From NCBI GenBank assembly GCA_965277435.1, contig OZ255821.1:4898001-4962000 (forward strand): a stretch of 64,000 nt of DNA. The letters are read 5' to 3'. The notes under the pieces are model-generated. The model was not told the DNA's origin, searched no databases, and saw only the letters and a list, made by a program, of their open reading frames with translations. Source of the stretch: Bog-105 sp965277435 (lineage in GTDB: Bacteria > Acidobacteriota > Terriglobia > Bryobacterales > Bryobacteraceae). The translations under genes were made by a program, and so were the position numbers. Of the stretch, positions 14,375-23,112 are shown one piece after another (position 1 is the first letter of the stretch; the number at the start of each line of letters is the position of its first letter).

Positions 14375-16822
14375 TCATCCTTCCCGCAGGGCCACCACTG
14401 GATCAACCCTCGCCGCCCGCCATGCCGGTACCCCACAGGCGGCCAGCGCTACGCTAACCAGCAGCATAGTGACGCACACGCAAGTAACCGGATCCGTATC
14501 GCTTATCCCGTAAAGCAAAGACGTGAGCAACCGGTGCGTGGCAAATGCACCCATCAAGCCGATCGCGATGCCGTAGGCGACCAGCCGCATGCCTTGTTTG
14601 AGCACCAGCGCCAACACTGCGTTCGAGGTAGATCCAATCGCCATCCGAATCCCGATCTCGCGCGTGCTCTGGCTGACGAGATAGGCCATGACACCATACA
14701 GCCCGACCGCCGACAGCAGAAGAGCGAGCAATGCGAAGAGTTCTAAGGCGTAGCTCCAGAGCCGCTGCTGCCAAACTGTTTCGTCCACGATCACGTCCAT
14801 ACTTTTGCTTTGAATGATGGCCAGCGATGGGCTCACTTCATGGATCACTCGCCGAACAGACTCGCCCAGAGCTTGTGGAGCGGCTGTGGTTCGAATAAGG
14901 AAATTGATTTGCGAGGGAGGATATTGAAATGCGCTCCAGTAGACTTCGATGTTCCGCCGGCGTTCCGCGGGATTCCATTTGGTATTGCTTGCCACCCCGA
15001 TGACCGTGCTCCATGGATTATAGGTGTCGTTGTTGCCCCAGCGAATCTGTTCGCCAATCGCTGATCGGCCCGGAAAGAATGTCTCAGCGGTGTATTGGCT
15101 GATGATCGCGACCGGAGGCCGCTCAAGGCCATCTACTTCAGTGAAGTCGCGGCCCGCGAGTAGCGGAATACCGAGAGACTTGAAATACCCTGGCATGACA
15201 TCGGAACTCGCCGCCGGGCCGCGATAGGCGAGGTCGCGAGTAGAGCGCGCTTTAGTAAATAGTTCGGCGCTGTTGCGTTTTTCTGGCTGGTCCAGGTACG
15301 GGATGTCGTCTCCGGCGCCCACCGCAACCACTCCCGGCAAGCGCGCCAGTTTTTGACAGACGCGCTGGTATTCCTTCGAATACCCTCTCACTTGTTCCGC
15401 CGCTGAGGCATTGGGCTGATAGCGAGTCACGCCGACGACCAGCAGATGATCTGTTTTCACGCCGGTATTGACCGTCATCAGCTTCTGGAAAGAGCGCAGC
15501 ATCAAACCGGCCCCAACCAGCAGGATGAGGCTGAAAGCGATTTCCAGCATCAGCAGAGCGCGGCGTATCCGACTGGCGGTCGAGCGCCCTGCTGAACTCC
15601 CCTTACTTCCTTGCTTCAAAGCTTCATTGACGTCAATCCGGGTATGACCGATAAACGGAGCAAGCCCAAAGATAAGAGCTGTGGCCGCTGAAACCGAGAT
15701 GGAGAACCCCAGAACGCGCCAGTCCAGATGCAGGCTCATCCATCCAGGAAGTTCTCTGGGGAGCAGCCCAGCTAAGGCCCGAATAGCGAAGGAGGCAACC
15801 GCGATTCCGAGTACGCTCCCCAGGACGCCGTATACCAGACTTTCTCCTGCCAGCTGCTTGCCGATGTGCCAGGAGCGCGCTCCCAACGCGCTGCGCAGGG
15901 CGAATTCCCGTTCCCGCGCGGAAGCTCGCGCGATAAACAGGTTCGCCACATTCACGCAGCCAATCGCCAGCAATAGCAGGACGGAACAGCTTACTAAAAT
16001 TACATATTCCCGTACTCCACCGCTTTCTGCTTCGCGCAAGCCAATCACGCGAGCATGAACGCCCGTATTCGTGGCTGCATACTGCCTCGCCAAGCCCGAC
16101 ATGACTTGCTCGAGATCCAGTTGAGCCTGAGAAACCGAGTGGCCCGGCTTGAGACGGCCGATTACGGCATTCACCCGTATGTCTCGCAACTTCCACCAGG
16201 GATCTGCATTGGCGGAATACATTGCCATCAGTGGAGTCCAGAGTTGCGTGCGGTCGGGATAATCAAATTGCGGCGGCATCACGCCGATGACGGTGTACGA
16301 TTCGCCCCCGAGGCGGATCACGCGGTTGAGCGCGTTCATGTTGCCCGCAAAGTGCTGCTGCCAGAATCCATAACTGACGACCACCTTGCGAACGTCCCCA
16401 TGGAAAACGTTCTCTGAATCGGTAAACGTTCGGCCGAACACTGGCCGGACACCAAGCAAGGCAAACAGGGCAGGGGAAGTCGAGGTGGTTCTTACTACCT
16501 GAGCCTCGCCGCTGCCGGTCAGGTTGTTTGTGAAACTGCTGTAGGCGGCGAGGCTAGTGAAACTCGAATTGAGCTTCTGCCAGTCCCAGAAGTCATACAC
16601 CGAGGCACCGCTGGTCGAGTTAGCCACTTGCGGCTTATAGGTGCGAACCCGTACTAACTGCTGTGCATTTGGGTAAGGGAACGGCCTCAGGAAAACGGCG
16701 TCGAACAGGCTGAAGACTGTTGTCGCAATTCCGATAGTTAATGCCAGAGTAAGCACGACCACTGCAGTAAAACCGAGTTGCTGAGTGAACTGCCGGCTAA
16801 CGTTCATCCATGGCCGTTTCAC
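14375..16822 (-). CDS. ADOP-type ABC permease (FtsX/MacB-like, duplicated)
   Basis: An 815-residue membrane protein with the architecture of acidobacterial duplicated orphan permeases. An N-terminal TM (GFTAVVVLTLALTIGIATTVFSLF) is followed by a MacB periplasmic core domain (FLRPFPYPNAQQLVRV...), three TMs around residues 270-400 with the FtsX motif ANLFIARASAREREFALRSALGA, then a second periplasmic domain and a second FtsX unit (GVMAYLVSQSTREIGIRMAIG). There is no ATPase next to it, as expected for 'orphan' permeases. The usual cytoplasmic N-terminal extension of ADOPs is absent here. The C-terminal ARVDPVVALREG is the standard FtsX ending. Likely role: mechanotransmission-type ABC export or envelope stress function, inferred from the family. 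Confidence 0.9.
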   Translation of the reverse strand: MKRPWMNVSRQFTQQLGFTAVVVLTLALTIGIATTVFSLFDAVFLRPFPYPNAQQLVRVRTYKPQVANSTSGASVYDFWDWQKLNSSFTSLAAYSSFTNNLTGSGEAQVVRTTSTSPALFALLGVRPVFGRTFTDSENVFHGDVRKVVVSYGFWQQHFAGNMNALNRVIRLGGESYTVIGVMPPQFDYPDRTQLWTPLMAMYSANADPWWKLRDIRVNAVIGRLKPGHSVSQAQLDLEQVMSGLARQYAATNTGVHARVIGLREAESGGVREYVILVSCSVLLLLAIGCVNVANLFIARASAREREFALRSALGARSWHIGKQLAGESLVYGVLGSVLGIAVASFAIRALAGLLPRELPGWMSLHLDWRVLGFSISVSAATALIFGLAPFIGHTRIDVNEALKQGSKGSSAGRSTASRIRRALLMLEIAFSLILLVGAGLMLRSFQKLMTVNTGVKTDHLLVVGVTRYQPNASAAEQVRGYSKEYQRVCQKLARLPGVVAVGAGDDIPYLDQPEKRNSAELFTKARSTRDLAYRGPAASSDVMPGYFKSLGIPLLAGRDFTEVDGLERPPVAIISQYTAETFFPGRSAIGEQIRWGNNDTYNPWSTVIGVASNTKWNPAERRRNIEVYWSAFQYPPSQINFLIRTTAAPQALGESVRRVIHEVSPSLAIIQSKSMDVIVDETVWQQRLWSYALELFALLALLLSAVGLYGVMAYLVSQSTREIGIRMAIGSTSNAVLALVLKQGMRLVAYGIAIGLMGAFATHRLLTSLLYGISDTDPVTCVCVTMLLVSVALAACGVPAWRAARVDPVVALREG

Positions 16823-16938
16823 AAATAACTGGCTCTCCCCCTAAAGCTTTCTCGTGAACTTGCCGATACAACTGACATGTCATATTTGCCGCGACGCAAC
16901 AGGGCTCCGCAGATCGCGGGAACCGGATCGAGGTCTCG

Positions 16939-18425
16939 ATGAGCGGCGTTGCCGGCGTACTTACTCCTACGGCTCAACCTGCCAGCTTACCCCGCCGGAA
17001 AATGGCGCATGCCCTTGCCTGGACCGCCGCCGGAAAATGGGTGTCCCAACTCTTCGCCTGGGCCTCCACCCTCATCGTCGTTCGCCTACTGTCACCCGGC
17101 GATTTCGGTTTACTGGGCATGGCCGCCACCTACCTGGGCCTCATTGGACTGCTCAGCGAATTCGGCATCGGTACCGCGATCGTTACGCTCCGCGATCTTA
17201 CTGACAAACAGATTTCGCAACTGCATAAGGCATCGGTAGTCTTCGGGATCGTCGGCACCATCGCGTCGGCCAGTGTAGCTCTACCGCTGAGCCGGTTTTT
17301 CCATGCCCCGCAACTGACCGGATTGGTAGTCCTGATGAGCCTCACTTTCGTGATTACATCCTTTCGCAGTGTCCCTTATGCTCTTCTGCAAAAGGATCAT
17401 CGCTTCGATACTCTGTCGTGGATGGACGCTGTTCAAGCGCTCGTTCAGGCTCTCTCCAGTGCAATCCTGGTTTGGATGGGCCTAAGTTTCTGGGCTATCG
17501 CAATCAGCGGGTTGCTAGGAGCCATCGTCGCCAGTGCCCTCCCTTACTGCCGCCGTCCTCCTAGTTGGGAACGGCCGCAGTTCACCTCCATCTACGAATC
17601 CATTGTTTTTAGCTGGCATATTCTCATATCCCGGCTTGCCTGGTATCTCTATTCCAATGCCGATTTCATAGTCGCCGGCCGCGTTCTGGGGCAAGCTGCT
17701 CTAGGTTCCTATACAGTTGCCTGGAATTTGCGAACCTGCCGGGCGAGAAGATCGTCGCCCTGGTCACTTCCGTGACTCCTACCTTTTTCGCTACCGTACG
17801 AAACGACAAAGAGGCGGTACGCAACTATTTTTCTACCCTTACCGAAGTCCTCGCGGCTGTCATGTTCCCTATCGTTTCCGGATTTGCTTTGCTGGCGCCT
17901 TATTTGGTTCCGCTCGCCTTTGGGCCGCAATGGCGTTCGGCCGTGGTTCCGATGCAGTTGCTGGCGATATACACGTTTCTCCGCTCGGTTGTCGCTCTGC
18001 TTCCGCAAATCCTGATCGCTATTGGCGAAACACGCTTCGCGATGTGGAGCTCCCTCTCCATCCTCGCTTTGCTTCCAGGCACCTTTTGGATTGCCAGCCG
18101 CTGGGGTATTCTGGGCATCGCCGCGGCTTGGGTAGCCGTTTACCCGCTACTCACCATTCCGCTCTATAAACGCACCTTTCGGATCATTGAAATGTCAGTA
18201 AGTCAGTATCTAGCAGTTCTGGCCCCGTCGCTTGTGAGCACGGCCGTGATGGCCATCGCGGTAGAAGCCGTTCAGCTCAGCCTTCCTGTCCACACCGCCA
18301 CAATTCTGAGACTCACCGTTGAAGCCGCGACAGGTATATTCGTTTATCCCGCGATCCTGCTTCTGTCTTTCCGGCAGCGCGCCCTTAAATACTGCCAACT
18401 GGCAAAGCGTCTCAAAAGCGCTTGA
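16939..18425 (+). pseudogene. Wzx-type oligosaccharide flippase, frameshifted
   Basis: Two adjoining frames, 16939 to ~17730 and ~17731 to 18425, together encode a ~495-residue polysaccharide-flippase (MOP superfamily). The first holds KWVSQLFAWASTLIVVRLLSPGDFGLLGM and SRLAWYLYSNADFIVAGRVLG, the second LAAVMFPIVSGFALLAPYLVPLAFGPQW. Between them the family sequence NLPGEKIVALVTSVTP is present in the second frame across the junction, so a single base is missing near 17730 (after AWNL). Twelve or more hydrophobic segments are spread over both halves. The protein would flip lipid-linked oligosaccharide for exopolysaccharide or O-antigen. Either the gene is inactivated or the base is a sequencing error. 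Nearby, another polysaccharide gene (the glycosyltransferase) is also broken. Confidence 0.85.
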
Positions 18426-18435
18426 ATTTCTCGAT

Positions 18436-19089
18436 CTAATTCACCGGGGGCACTACGAATGTTCCGCCAGTTACATCGCGCACGCCTGCGCAGGCGAGCG
18501 GGACGGGACTTGGCCCCTTGGCAAAACAAAACTCCGCAGCGTTCAAATAGTTGCCGCGCAGCTGCACGACAATATCGACGTCGGTTAAATTTCCGTTAAG
18601 GCTTTCAAATGCCTGCTTCAGCTCTTTCGGGTGTAGTGTGACTGACGATTTTGGGCCTTGAAATTGTACGGGAATCTTGATCGATTCGAAGGTCTGGCGG
18701 ATCAGCGCAAAATACGCGTCACCGCTCAGCCCACTGCACGTTCCGTGCGTCTGCCATTCGTGCTGAATGATTTCCGCAGGCATAATGTCTGCAATTGAAG
18801 ACGGATTGCTGGGCCCGGGCTGAGTCGTTGCGCAATTCGACGGATAGCTGCCGTTGTTATTTTGCGGCCAAAGTCCATGCACAACGAACCCTTTATGGGC
18901 GCTGCATTGCGCTGCGCTTGGTTTGGTATGGCAGAACTCCGGACTCCACGACAATACAAACAGGTAAAAATCGAAAACACCGGCCTGCCCACTCTGCGCG
19001 CGGCTATGCCGGCGGTGCGACGGAAAACACGTCAGCGCCAGCGCAAGCAATGCGGCTAGAACCCGGACTACGCTCATCGCTTTCACCAT
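18436..19089 (-). CDS. secreted ribonuclease T2 family protein
   Basis: About 217 residues from the ATG at 19087-19089, preceded by a GAGGCG. The N-terminus is a signal peptide (VRVLAALLALALTCFPSHRRHSRAQ). Both active-site blocks of the RNase T2 family are intact: CAS I FVVHGLWPQ and CAS II HEWQTHGTCSG, with the catalytic His residues in each. Cysteines are placed for disulphides. It would act in the periplasm or outside the cell, cutting RNA through 2',3'-cyclic intermediates. The frame is open to 19143, but that extension lacks a signal-peptide-like start. It ends 10 bp after the convergent flippase gene. RNA breakdown could feed the nucleoside hydrolase at 30977-31945 (inference). Confidence 0.9.
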   Translation of the reverse strand: MVKAMSVVRVLAALLALALTCFPSHRRHSRAQSGQAGVFDFYLFVLSWSPEFCHTKPSAAQCSAHKGFVVHGLWPQNNNGSYPSNCATTQPGPSNPSSIADIMPAEIIQHEWQTHGTCSGLSGDAYFALIRQTFESIKIPVQFQGPKSSVTLHPKELKQAFESLNGNLTDVDIVVQLRGNYLNAAEFCFAKGPSPVPLACAGVRDVTGGTFVVPPVN

Positions 19090-19153
19090 GCATTCGCCTC
19101 GCAGTGCAATTTTTGATCCGCAGCCCATTGTACGAATGAGCAAATCCTAAGAC

Positions 19154-19172
19154 GGCAGGCTAAAGCCTACCC
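19154..19172. repeat. 19-bp dispersed intergenic repeat, copy 1
   Basis: GGCAGGCTAAAGCCTACCC, with a palindromic core AGGCT-AA-AGCCT, is present identically at 54673-54691. It lies between divergent genes here. Short repeats of this kind are scattered between genes in acidobacterial genomes; no function is assigned. Confidence 0.7.
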
Positions 19173-19226
19173 CACGGTCAGGTAGAATTCGGATGGCCCC
19201 GAATTTTTACAGAAGGAACAATTCGC

Positions 19227-19790
19227 ATGAACTTCCAAACCCTCTCTCGCCGTTTCCGCCTGCTTACTGGCGTCGCCGTGCTCGCTGTCTCATTCGGCGT
19301 TGTCCCTGCCTTCACGGACGACGCCATGCCGCAAGCCGGACAGCCGGCGCCTGCCTTTCAGCTGCCGTCGCAAGACGGTTCGCAGGTCAGCCTCAGCGAT
19401 ATGAAAGGCAAGTGGGTCGTCCTATACTTTTATCCTAAGGACAGCACGCCCGGCTGCACCATCGAGGCGCATAATTTCCAACGCGACCTTCCCAAATACG
19501 AAGAGCACAATGCCGTCATTGTGGGCGTCAGCGTCGATTCCGCGGACAGCCACAAAGAGTTCTGCGCCAAGCAGAGTTTGACTTTTAAGCTGCTGGCCGA
19601 TACCGATAAGAAGGTTGTCGAGCAATACGGCTCCATGCGCAACATGATGGGAATGAAGATGGCGGCCCGCAACACCTTCCTCATCAATCCCGAAGGACAG
19701 ATCGTCAAAGTGTGGACCGGCGTTGACCCCAAGACGCATAGTGAAGCGGTCCTCAGCACGCTGATGGAGATGCAAAACAAGAAGTCGTAA
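19227..19790 (+). CDS. exported peroxiredoxin (Bcp/PrxQ-like)
   Basis: A 187-residue thioredoxin-fold protein. Residues 1-30 form a signal peptide (LLTGVAVLAVSFGVVPAFTDD). The AhpC/TSA domain follows, with GQPAPAFQLPSQDG, WVVLYFYPKDSTPGCT carrying the peroxidatic Cys, GVSVDSADSHKEFC, and NTFLINPEGQIVKVW. In classical Bcp a resolving Cys follows five residues after the peroxidatic one; here that position is His (TPGCTIEAHNF), so resolution probably uses the other Cys (KEFCAK) or an external thiol. It would detoxify peroxides in the periplasm. An AGAAGGAA ribosome-binding site precedes the ATG. Confidence 0.9.
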   Translation: MNFQTLSRRFRLLTGVAVLAVSFGVVPAFTDDAMPQAGQPAPAFQLPSQDGSQVSLSDMKGKWVVLYFYPKDSTPGCTIEAHNFQRDLPKYEEHNAVIVGVSVDSADSHKEFCAKQSLTFKLLADTDKKVVEQYGSMRNMMGMKMAARNTFLINPEGQIVKVWTGVDPKTHSEAVLSTLMEMQNKKS

Positions 19791-19835
19791 CAGCTTTAAC
19801 CCTGGACCGTCCATCGAGTGGAGGGATATTCCAGG

Positions 19836-20336
19836 ATGCAAAACGCACGAGATTGTTCAGTAGTCGCTGTATTTCCGAAAGCCGACGACGCACGGTCGGC
19901 GCAGGCGGAATTGCAGGCAGCGGGCTTCAAAGCTGATCGAGTCTATAGCTCGGTCGAAACTACAGTCGCTGCCGCTCCTGCTGTGTCCACTCGACCCGAG
20001 GGCCATATCGCTCATTGGTTGAAATCGCTCTTCGGGGGCGAAGAGCACAGCCATTTTCACGGTTATCAGCGAGCCTTATCGAGCGGACAGTATGTGGTGG
20101 GCGTTGACACGTCGGATGAGGATTCGGCAAAGGCGTCGGAGATCTTTTCCCGCTTTTCGCCGATTGACGTACACACTGATGACTTCGGCGCCGCTCACGG
20201 CATCAGCACGTCAGATACCGAAAGCGCAGGTTACAAGGGCAGCGAAACATCAGATATCCTGAACGCGCGAGACGAACTGGCGGCGGTGCGGGTCTATCCG
20301 CGAAGCGATAAGGACGATCTGGCTACGCGGTTGTAG
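19836..20336 (+). CDS. YflT/general-stress-protein-like domain protein
   Basis: About 166 residues from the ATG at 19836, preceded by GGAGGG at 19820-19825. The N-terminal half has the pattern of the YflT-like heat-induced stress domain: CSVVAVFPKADDARSAQAELQAAGFKADRVYS, then HGYQRALSSGQYVVGVDT. A short amphipathic segment HIAHWLKSLFGGEE lies between. The C-terminal third is hydrophilic, Ser/Thr/Asp-rich and probably disordered, ending VRVYPRSDKDDL. It is cytoplasmic, with no catalytic motif. Such proteins appear in stress regulons; it follows the peroxiredoxin by 45 bp on the same strand, which fits a stress role (inference). Confidence 0.6.
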   Translation: MQNARDCSVVAVFPKADDARSAQAELQAAGFKADRVYSSVETTVAAAPAVSTRPEGHIAHWLKSLFGGEEHSHFHGYQRALSSGQYVVGVDTSDEDSAKASEIFSRFSPIDVHTDDFGAAHGISTSDTESAGYKGSETSDILNARDELAAVRVYPRSDKDDLATRL

Positions 20337-20364
20337 TAGGTTCTGGTGTTATGAACACGAAAAT

Positions 20365-20407
20365 TAGCCGCAGATGAACACGGATCAACGCAGATAAAAC
20401 CGTTATT
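20365..20407. repeat. 43-bp dispersed repeat, half-element
   Basis: The segment beginning TAGCCGCAGATGAACACGG matches the reverse complement of 26307-26349 at about 36 of 43 positions. It represents one arm of the hairpin element at 26273-26349. It lies in the short gap between convergent genes. Confidence 0.6.
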
Positions 20408-20416
20408 ATTTTGCGC

Positions 20417-22987
20417 TTAGCTGCCGGGACCTAGCGAGGTGGCGCTGGCTGTTTTCTCGCCTCGCAGCCAGACGTACAGTTGCCCGTGCGGAGGCGGCGG
20501 GTCGGGTAGCGTGAGTTGCAGTTCCTGCTTTTGCCCTTGCCCCTGAATGGGCGCAGGGAGCGTAGCAATCGGAAATGGTTCCAGTTGATCCCAGCCTGCT
20601 TTCTCGATCATCTCCAGGTTGCGTCCGTTCAGTACGTAGGTGCGCTTCCCGTCCTGCGCCGTCTGAGCTGTTTTCTCGAAGGAATCGATTTGCGGGAGCC
20701 GGACGATGCGCGCCAAAGTGTATGGCTGCGAGTCTCCGCTATGAGCGTTGTTGATGCTGGCCTGCAGTTCACAGCCGGCCGGAAATTCGCTGGTGTCGAC
20801 TGAAAGAAAGAGCTGGTCCTGCGAAAGCTGTTGCAGGCTGTATTTGGTATTCTGCTCGCCGATGTGCAGCGAAACCGGCGTGCCGCTGTCTTCCGCACAA
20901 GCCATCTTTAGAACGCTTGTGGCAGGCACATTTCGCACGTCGAGCAAAGCCGTAAGATTGTACCCGGCCGGGAACTCGTCTGCCGGCAGTGTCATCGTCA
21001 TTCCGCTAGGTAGCGATAAATGGGAACTCGCAATAGCGGGTAGCGGCCCGGTTATCCGCAACGCCTCAGGCAGCATCATCGGCTCATTTCGATCCGCCAC
21101 ATCCGCGTGAATCGCCAGCGCTGTACCGGGCTTCAAGTCTGACCGTAGCTGCACGGTTACGCTCCGATCCTTGCCATCCGCAGCAGCCTGGCCCATGTCG
21201 AATGTCACGCCAGGCGCTTCCAGCTTCGAGAGCAACTCTAGGCGTTCACCTTTTAAAACGTAGTGCTGCGTAGCTTCTCCCTGGTTCGCCAGGATCGGAA
21301 GATTATCGATTTTCGGAAGATTGGGCAGAATGCTGATCTTCACGGGATGGCTTTTTGCATCCTGCTGTGTGAGCACCAATTCGTATTTGCCCGGATCGAG
21401 ATCGGAGGTATCGATTTGCACGTCGGCATGCTGCTGTGGACCCTCGCGTAATCCTTTGGGCAAGATAAAACGCAAAGGCTGTGCGATGGCAAACTCATCG
21501 TCCAGCTTCTTGATCTCTGCCCTGGTCAGGAAGTCGAAGTCGGCACCGGCCAGGGTCACAGGCACTTTGCCGGATTTTGCGAGAAGCCTGTCTTGCGAGT
21601 CAGGTTCGAGCCGCGCCGAGCTAAAGGTGCTGAGCGGCGCGACGTGTATTTCTCCCGAGGCCACGAAATGAGTCCAGTCCCAATAGGCCGAGAGATGGTA
21701 GTCTCCTGCCGCGATGGGCGCTTTGGTCAAATCCAGTTCGAGTGATTTCTGGTTGCCGAGTTTCAAGACCGCGATGCCGGCCTTCTGCCCTTTTTCATTC
21801 TCGAGCATCCACTTTCGAGCCCGCTGTAAATATTTCCATTGAGCATCCGGCACCTCAACGGGCAACGGGCTCTTCAGGCTGGGGGGCACGTAGTCCGCCT
21901 GGCCTATTTTTAGAGAAGGCGCGGGCGTATTCGGCACGCGAACTGCCCAGATATAGGCAACGCGGGTATGGGGCGGTGCAGGGGTGCGCTGCCCGCACAA
22001 ATTCAAACCATCTTTGGGTTGCGGCTGCGCTAGTGGCTGCGCGAATGACGAGCGAAACTGCATGCCCGGAAAGGCGATATAACGCAGATCGAGCAACATC
22101 GCTGCGCCGCCGGCCGCCAGCCCGATCGGGCTTCCGAAGAACAGTGTGGCCGCCGCAGTTGCCAGGCTCGCCGTCTGGCCGACCCGCTCCGCCGCGGAAC
22201 TCGCCAGCGGATTATAGGTGGCCAGCTGCGGATTCATGGCGGCAAACAGGGCCTGCGCCTGGACCGCAGTCGGTTGGGTCTTGTCGATCGACACCGCCAC
22301 GCCGTACTGCGAGGCGAAACCTGTCAGCGCCGCGTTCACACTCGCCGATGAGCTGCCGGAGTTGGAAAGCGCATCGACCAGGGCCTCGGTTTGCGCCGTT
22401 TTTTCGGCGTAGTCGGCGAGCTGCGCGATCAGCAGATCGTCTTGCGAGAGGAATCCCTCGACCTTTTTGCGGCTCAATCCCTGCGGGCCGTAGACGAGAG
22501 CTGCCAGCGCGATGGTTCGTGGAATTTCCCATTGCTGCGGCTTCTCCGCCGCTTTTGGTTCGGTGACTACCAAAGGCGGTTCTTTCGGTTGCCGCTTCGC
22601 CGGCACCATGACGAGCGCCACCTCGCCCGGCCGTTTCTCGTGGCCGCGCATGATCGGCGAGTAGAGAACTGTGTCCCCTTCTGTCAAGTGGTTGATCGTT
22701 TGGAAGGGAAGCATCTCGGCATTGGCCGGACTTTTCACTCGCAAATCTACGGCTCCGATCGGCGCTCCGGCCGGACAAGCGATGGGCGGTGGGGCCTGCG
22801 TGGGATCTGCGGCCGGTGAATTATCTTGTGGGGCACTAGGCGCCGCGTTTTGAGCGGCATTTTGAGCAACCAGCGACGCCGTCAATACAACCAGAGAAAG
22901 CGTGCAGCGGCCGAAAAAACTACCCAAGCAATAAAACCATTCAATACCCAGAATAACGTGCGGACGGCACCATTGTCGCCAGGTCAT
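20417..22987 (-). CDS. large secreted protein of unknown function (856 aa)
   Basis: I do not recognise this family. The N-terminus has a hydrophobic export segment (LSLVVLTASLVAQ) followed by an Ala/Pro/Gln-rich linker (to ~residue 70). A first domain to ~330 includes a hydrophobic stretch around TAAATLFFGSPIGLAAGGAAMLLDL that could be membrane-inserting. Residues ~400-856 are a chain of beta-rich units with recurring phrases: LAGADFDFLTRAEIKKLDDE, LKGERLELLSKLEAPGV, and LNGRNLEMIEKAGWD. They look like repeated IPT/Ig-like modules, each opening with V-L-x-G-x-x-L-E. It ends in a Pro-rich tail. It is likely periplasmic or surface-exposed and is flanked by transketolase and a stress protein, which gives no functional hint. 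Confidence 0.7.
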   Translation of the reverse strand: MTWRQWCRPHVILGIEWFYCLGSFFGRCTLSLVVLTASLVAQNAAQNAAPSAPQDNSPAADPTQAPPPIACPAGAPIGAVDLRVKSPANAEMLPFQTINHLTEGDTVLYSPIMRGHEKRPGEVALVMVPAKRQPKEPPLVVTEPKAAEKPQQWEIPRTIALAALVYGPQGLSRKKVEGFLSQDDLLIAQLADYAEKTAQTEALVDALSNSGSSSASVNAALTGFASQYGVAVSIDKTQPTAVQAQALFAAMNPQLATYNPLASSAAERVGQTASLATAAATLFFGSPIGLAAGGAAMLLDLRYIAFPGMQFRSSFAQPLAQPQPKDGLNLCGQRTPAPPHTRVAYIWAVRVPNTPAPSLKIGQADYVPPSLKSPLPVEVPDAQWKYLQRARKWMLENEKGQKAGIAVLKLGNQKSLELDLTKAPIAAGDYHLSAYWDWTHFVASGEIHVAPLSTFSSARLEPDSQDRLLAKSGKVPVTLAGADFDFLTRAEIKKLDDEFAIAQPLRFILPKGLREGPQQHADVQIDTSDLDPGKYELVLTQQDAKSHPVKISILPNLPKIDNLPILANQGEATQHYVLKGERLELLSKLEAPGVTFDMGQAAADGKDRSVTVQLRSDLKPGTALAIHADVADRNEPMMLPEALRITGPLPAIASSHLSLPSGMTMTLPADEFPAGYNLTALLDVRNVPATSVLKMACAEDSGTPVSLHIGEQNTKYSLQQLSQDQLFLSVDTSEFPAGCELQASINNAHSGDSQPYTLARIVRLPQIDSFEKTAQTAQDGKRTYVLNGRNLEMIEKAGWDQLEPFPIATLPAPIQGQGQKQELQLTLPDPPPPHGQLYVWLRGEKTASATSLGPGS

Positions 22988-23112
22988 AGGGCTCAGAAAA
23001 AACCGGCTTTTTCAGCCAAGTACTACTCTGTAAGAGCGATCCCCTGACGCGGACTGAAGTGGAAGTCTGCGACACAAAATAGCCAGATCCCAGTCCATGA
23101 GGAGAGAAAAAA

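Noticed and set aside
17725..17735. Programmed ribosomal frameshift in the flippase
   Set aside because: No slippery heptamer or downstream structure was evident; the family normally uses one frame, so a one-base loss is simpler.
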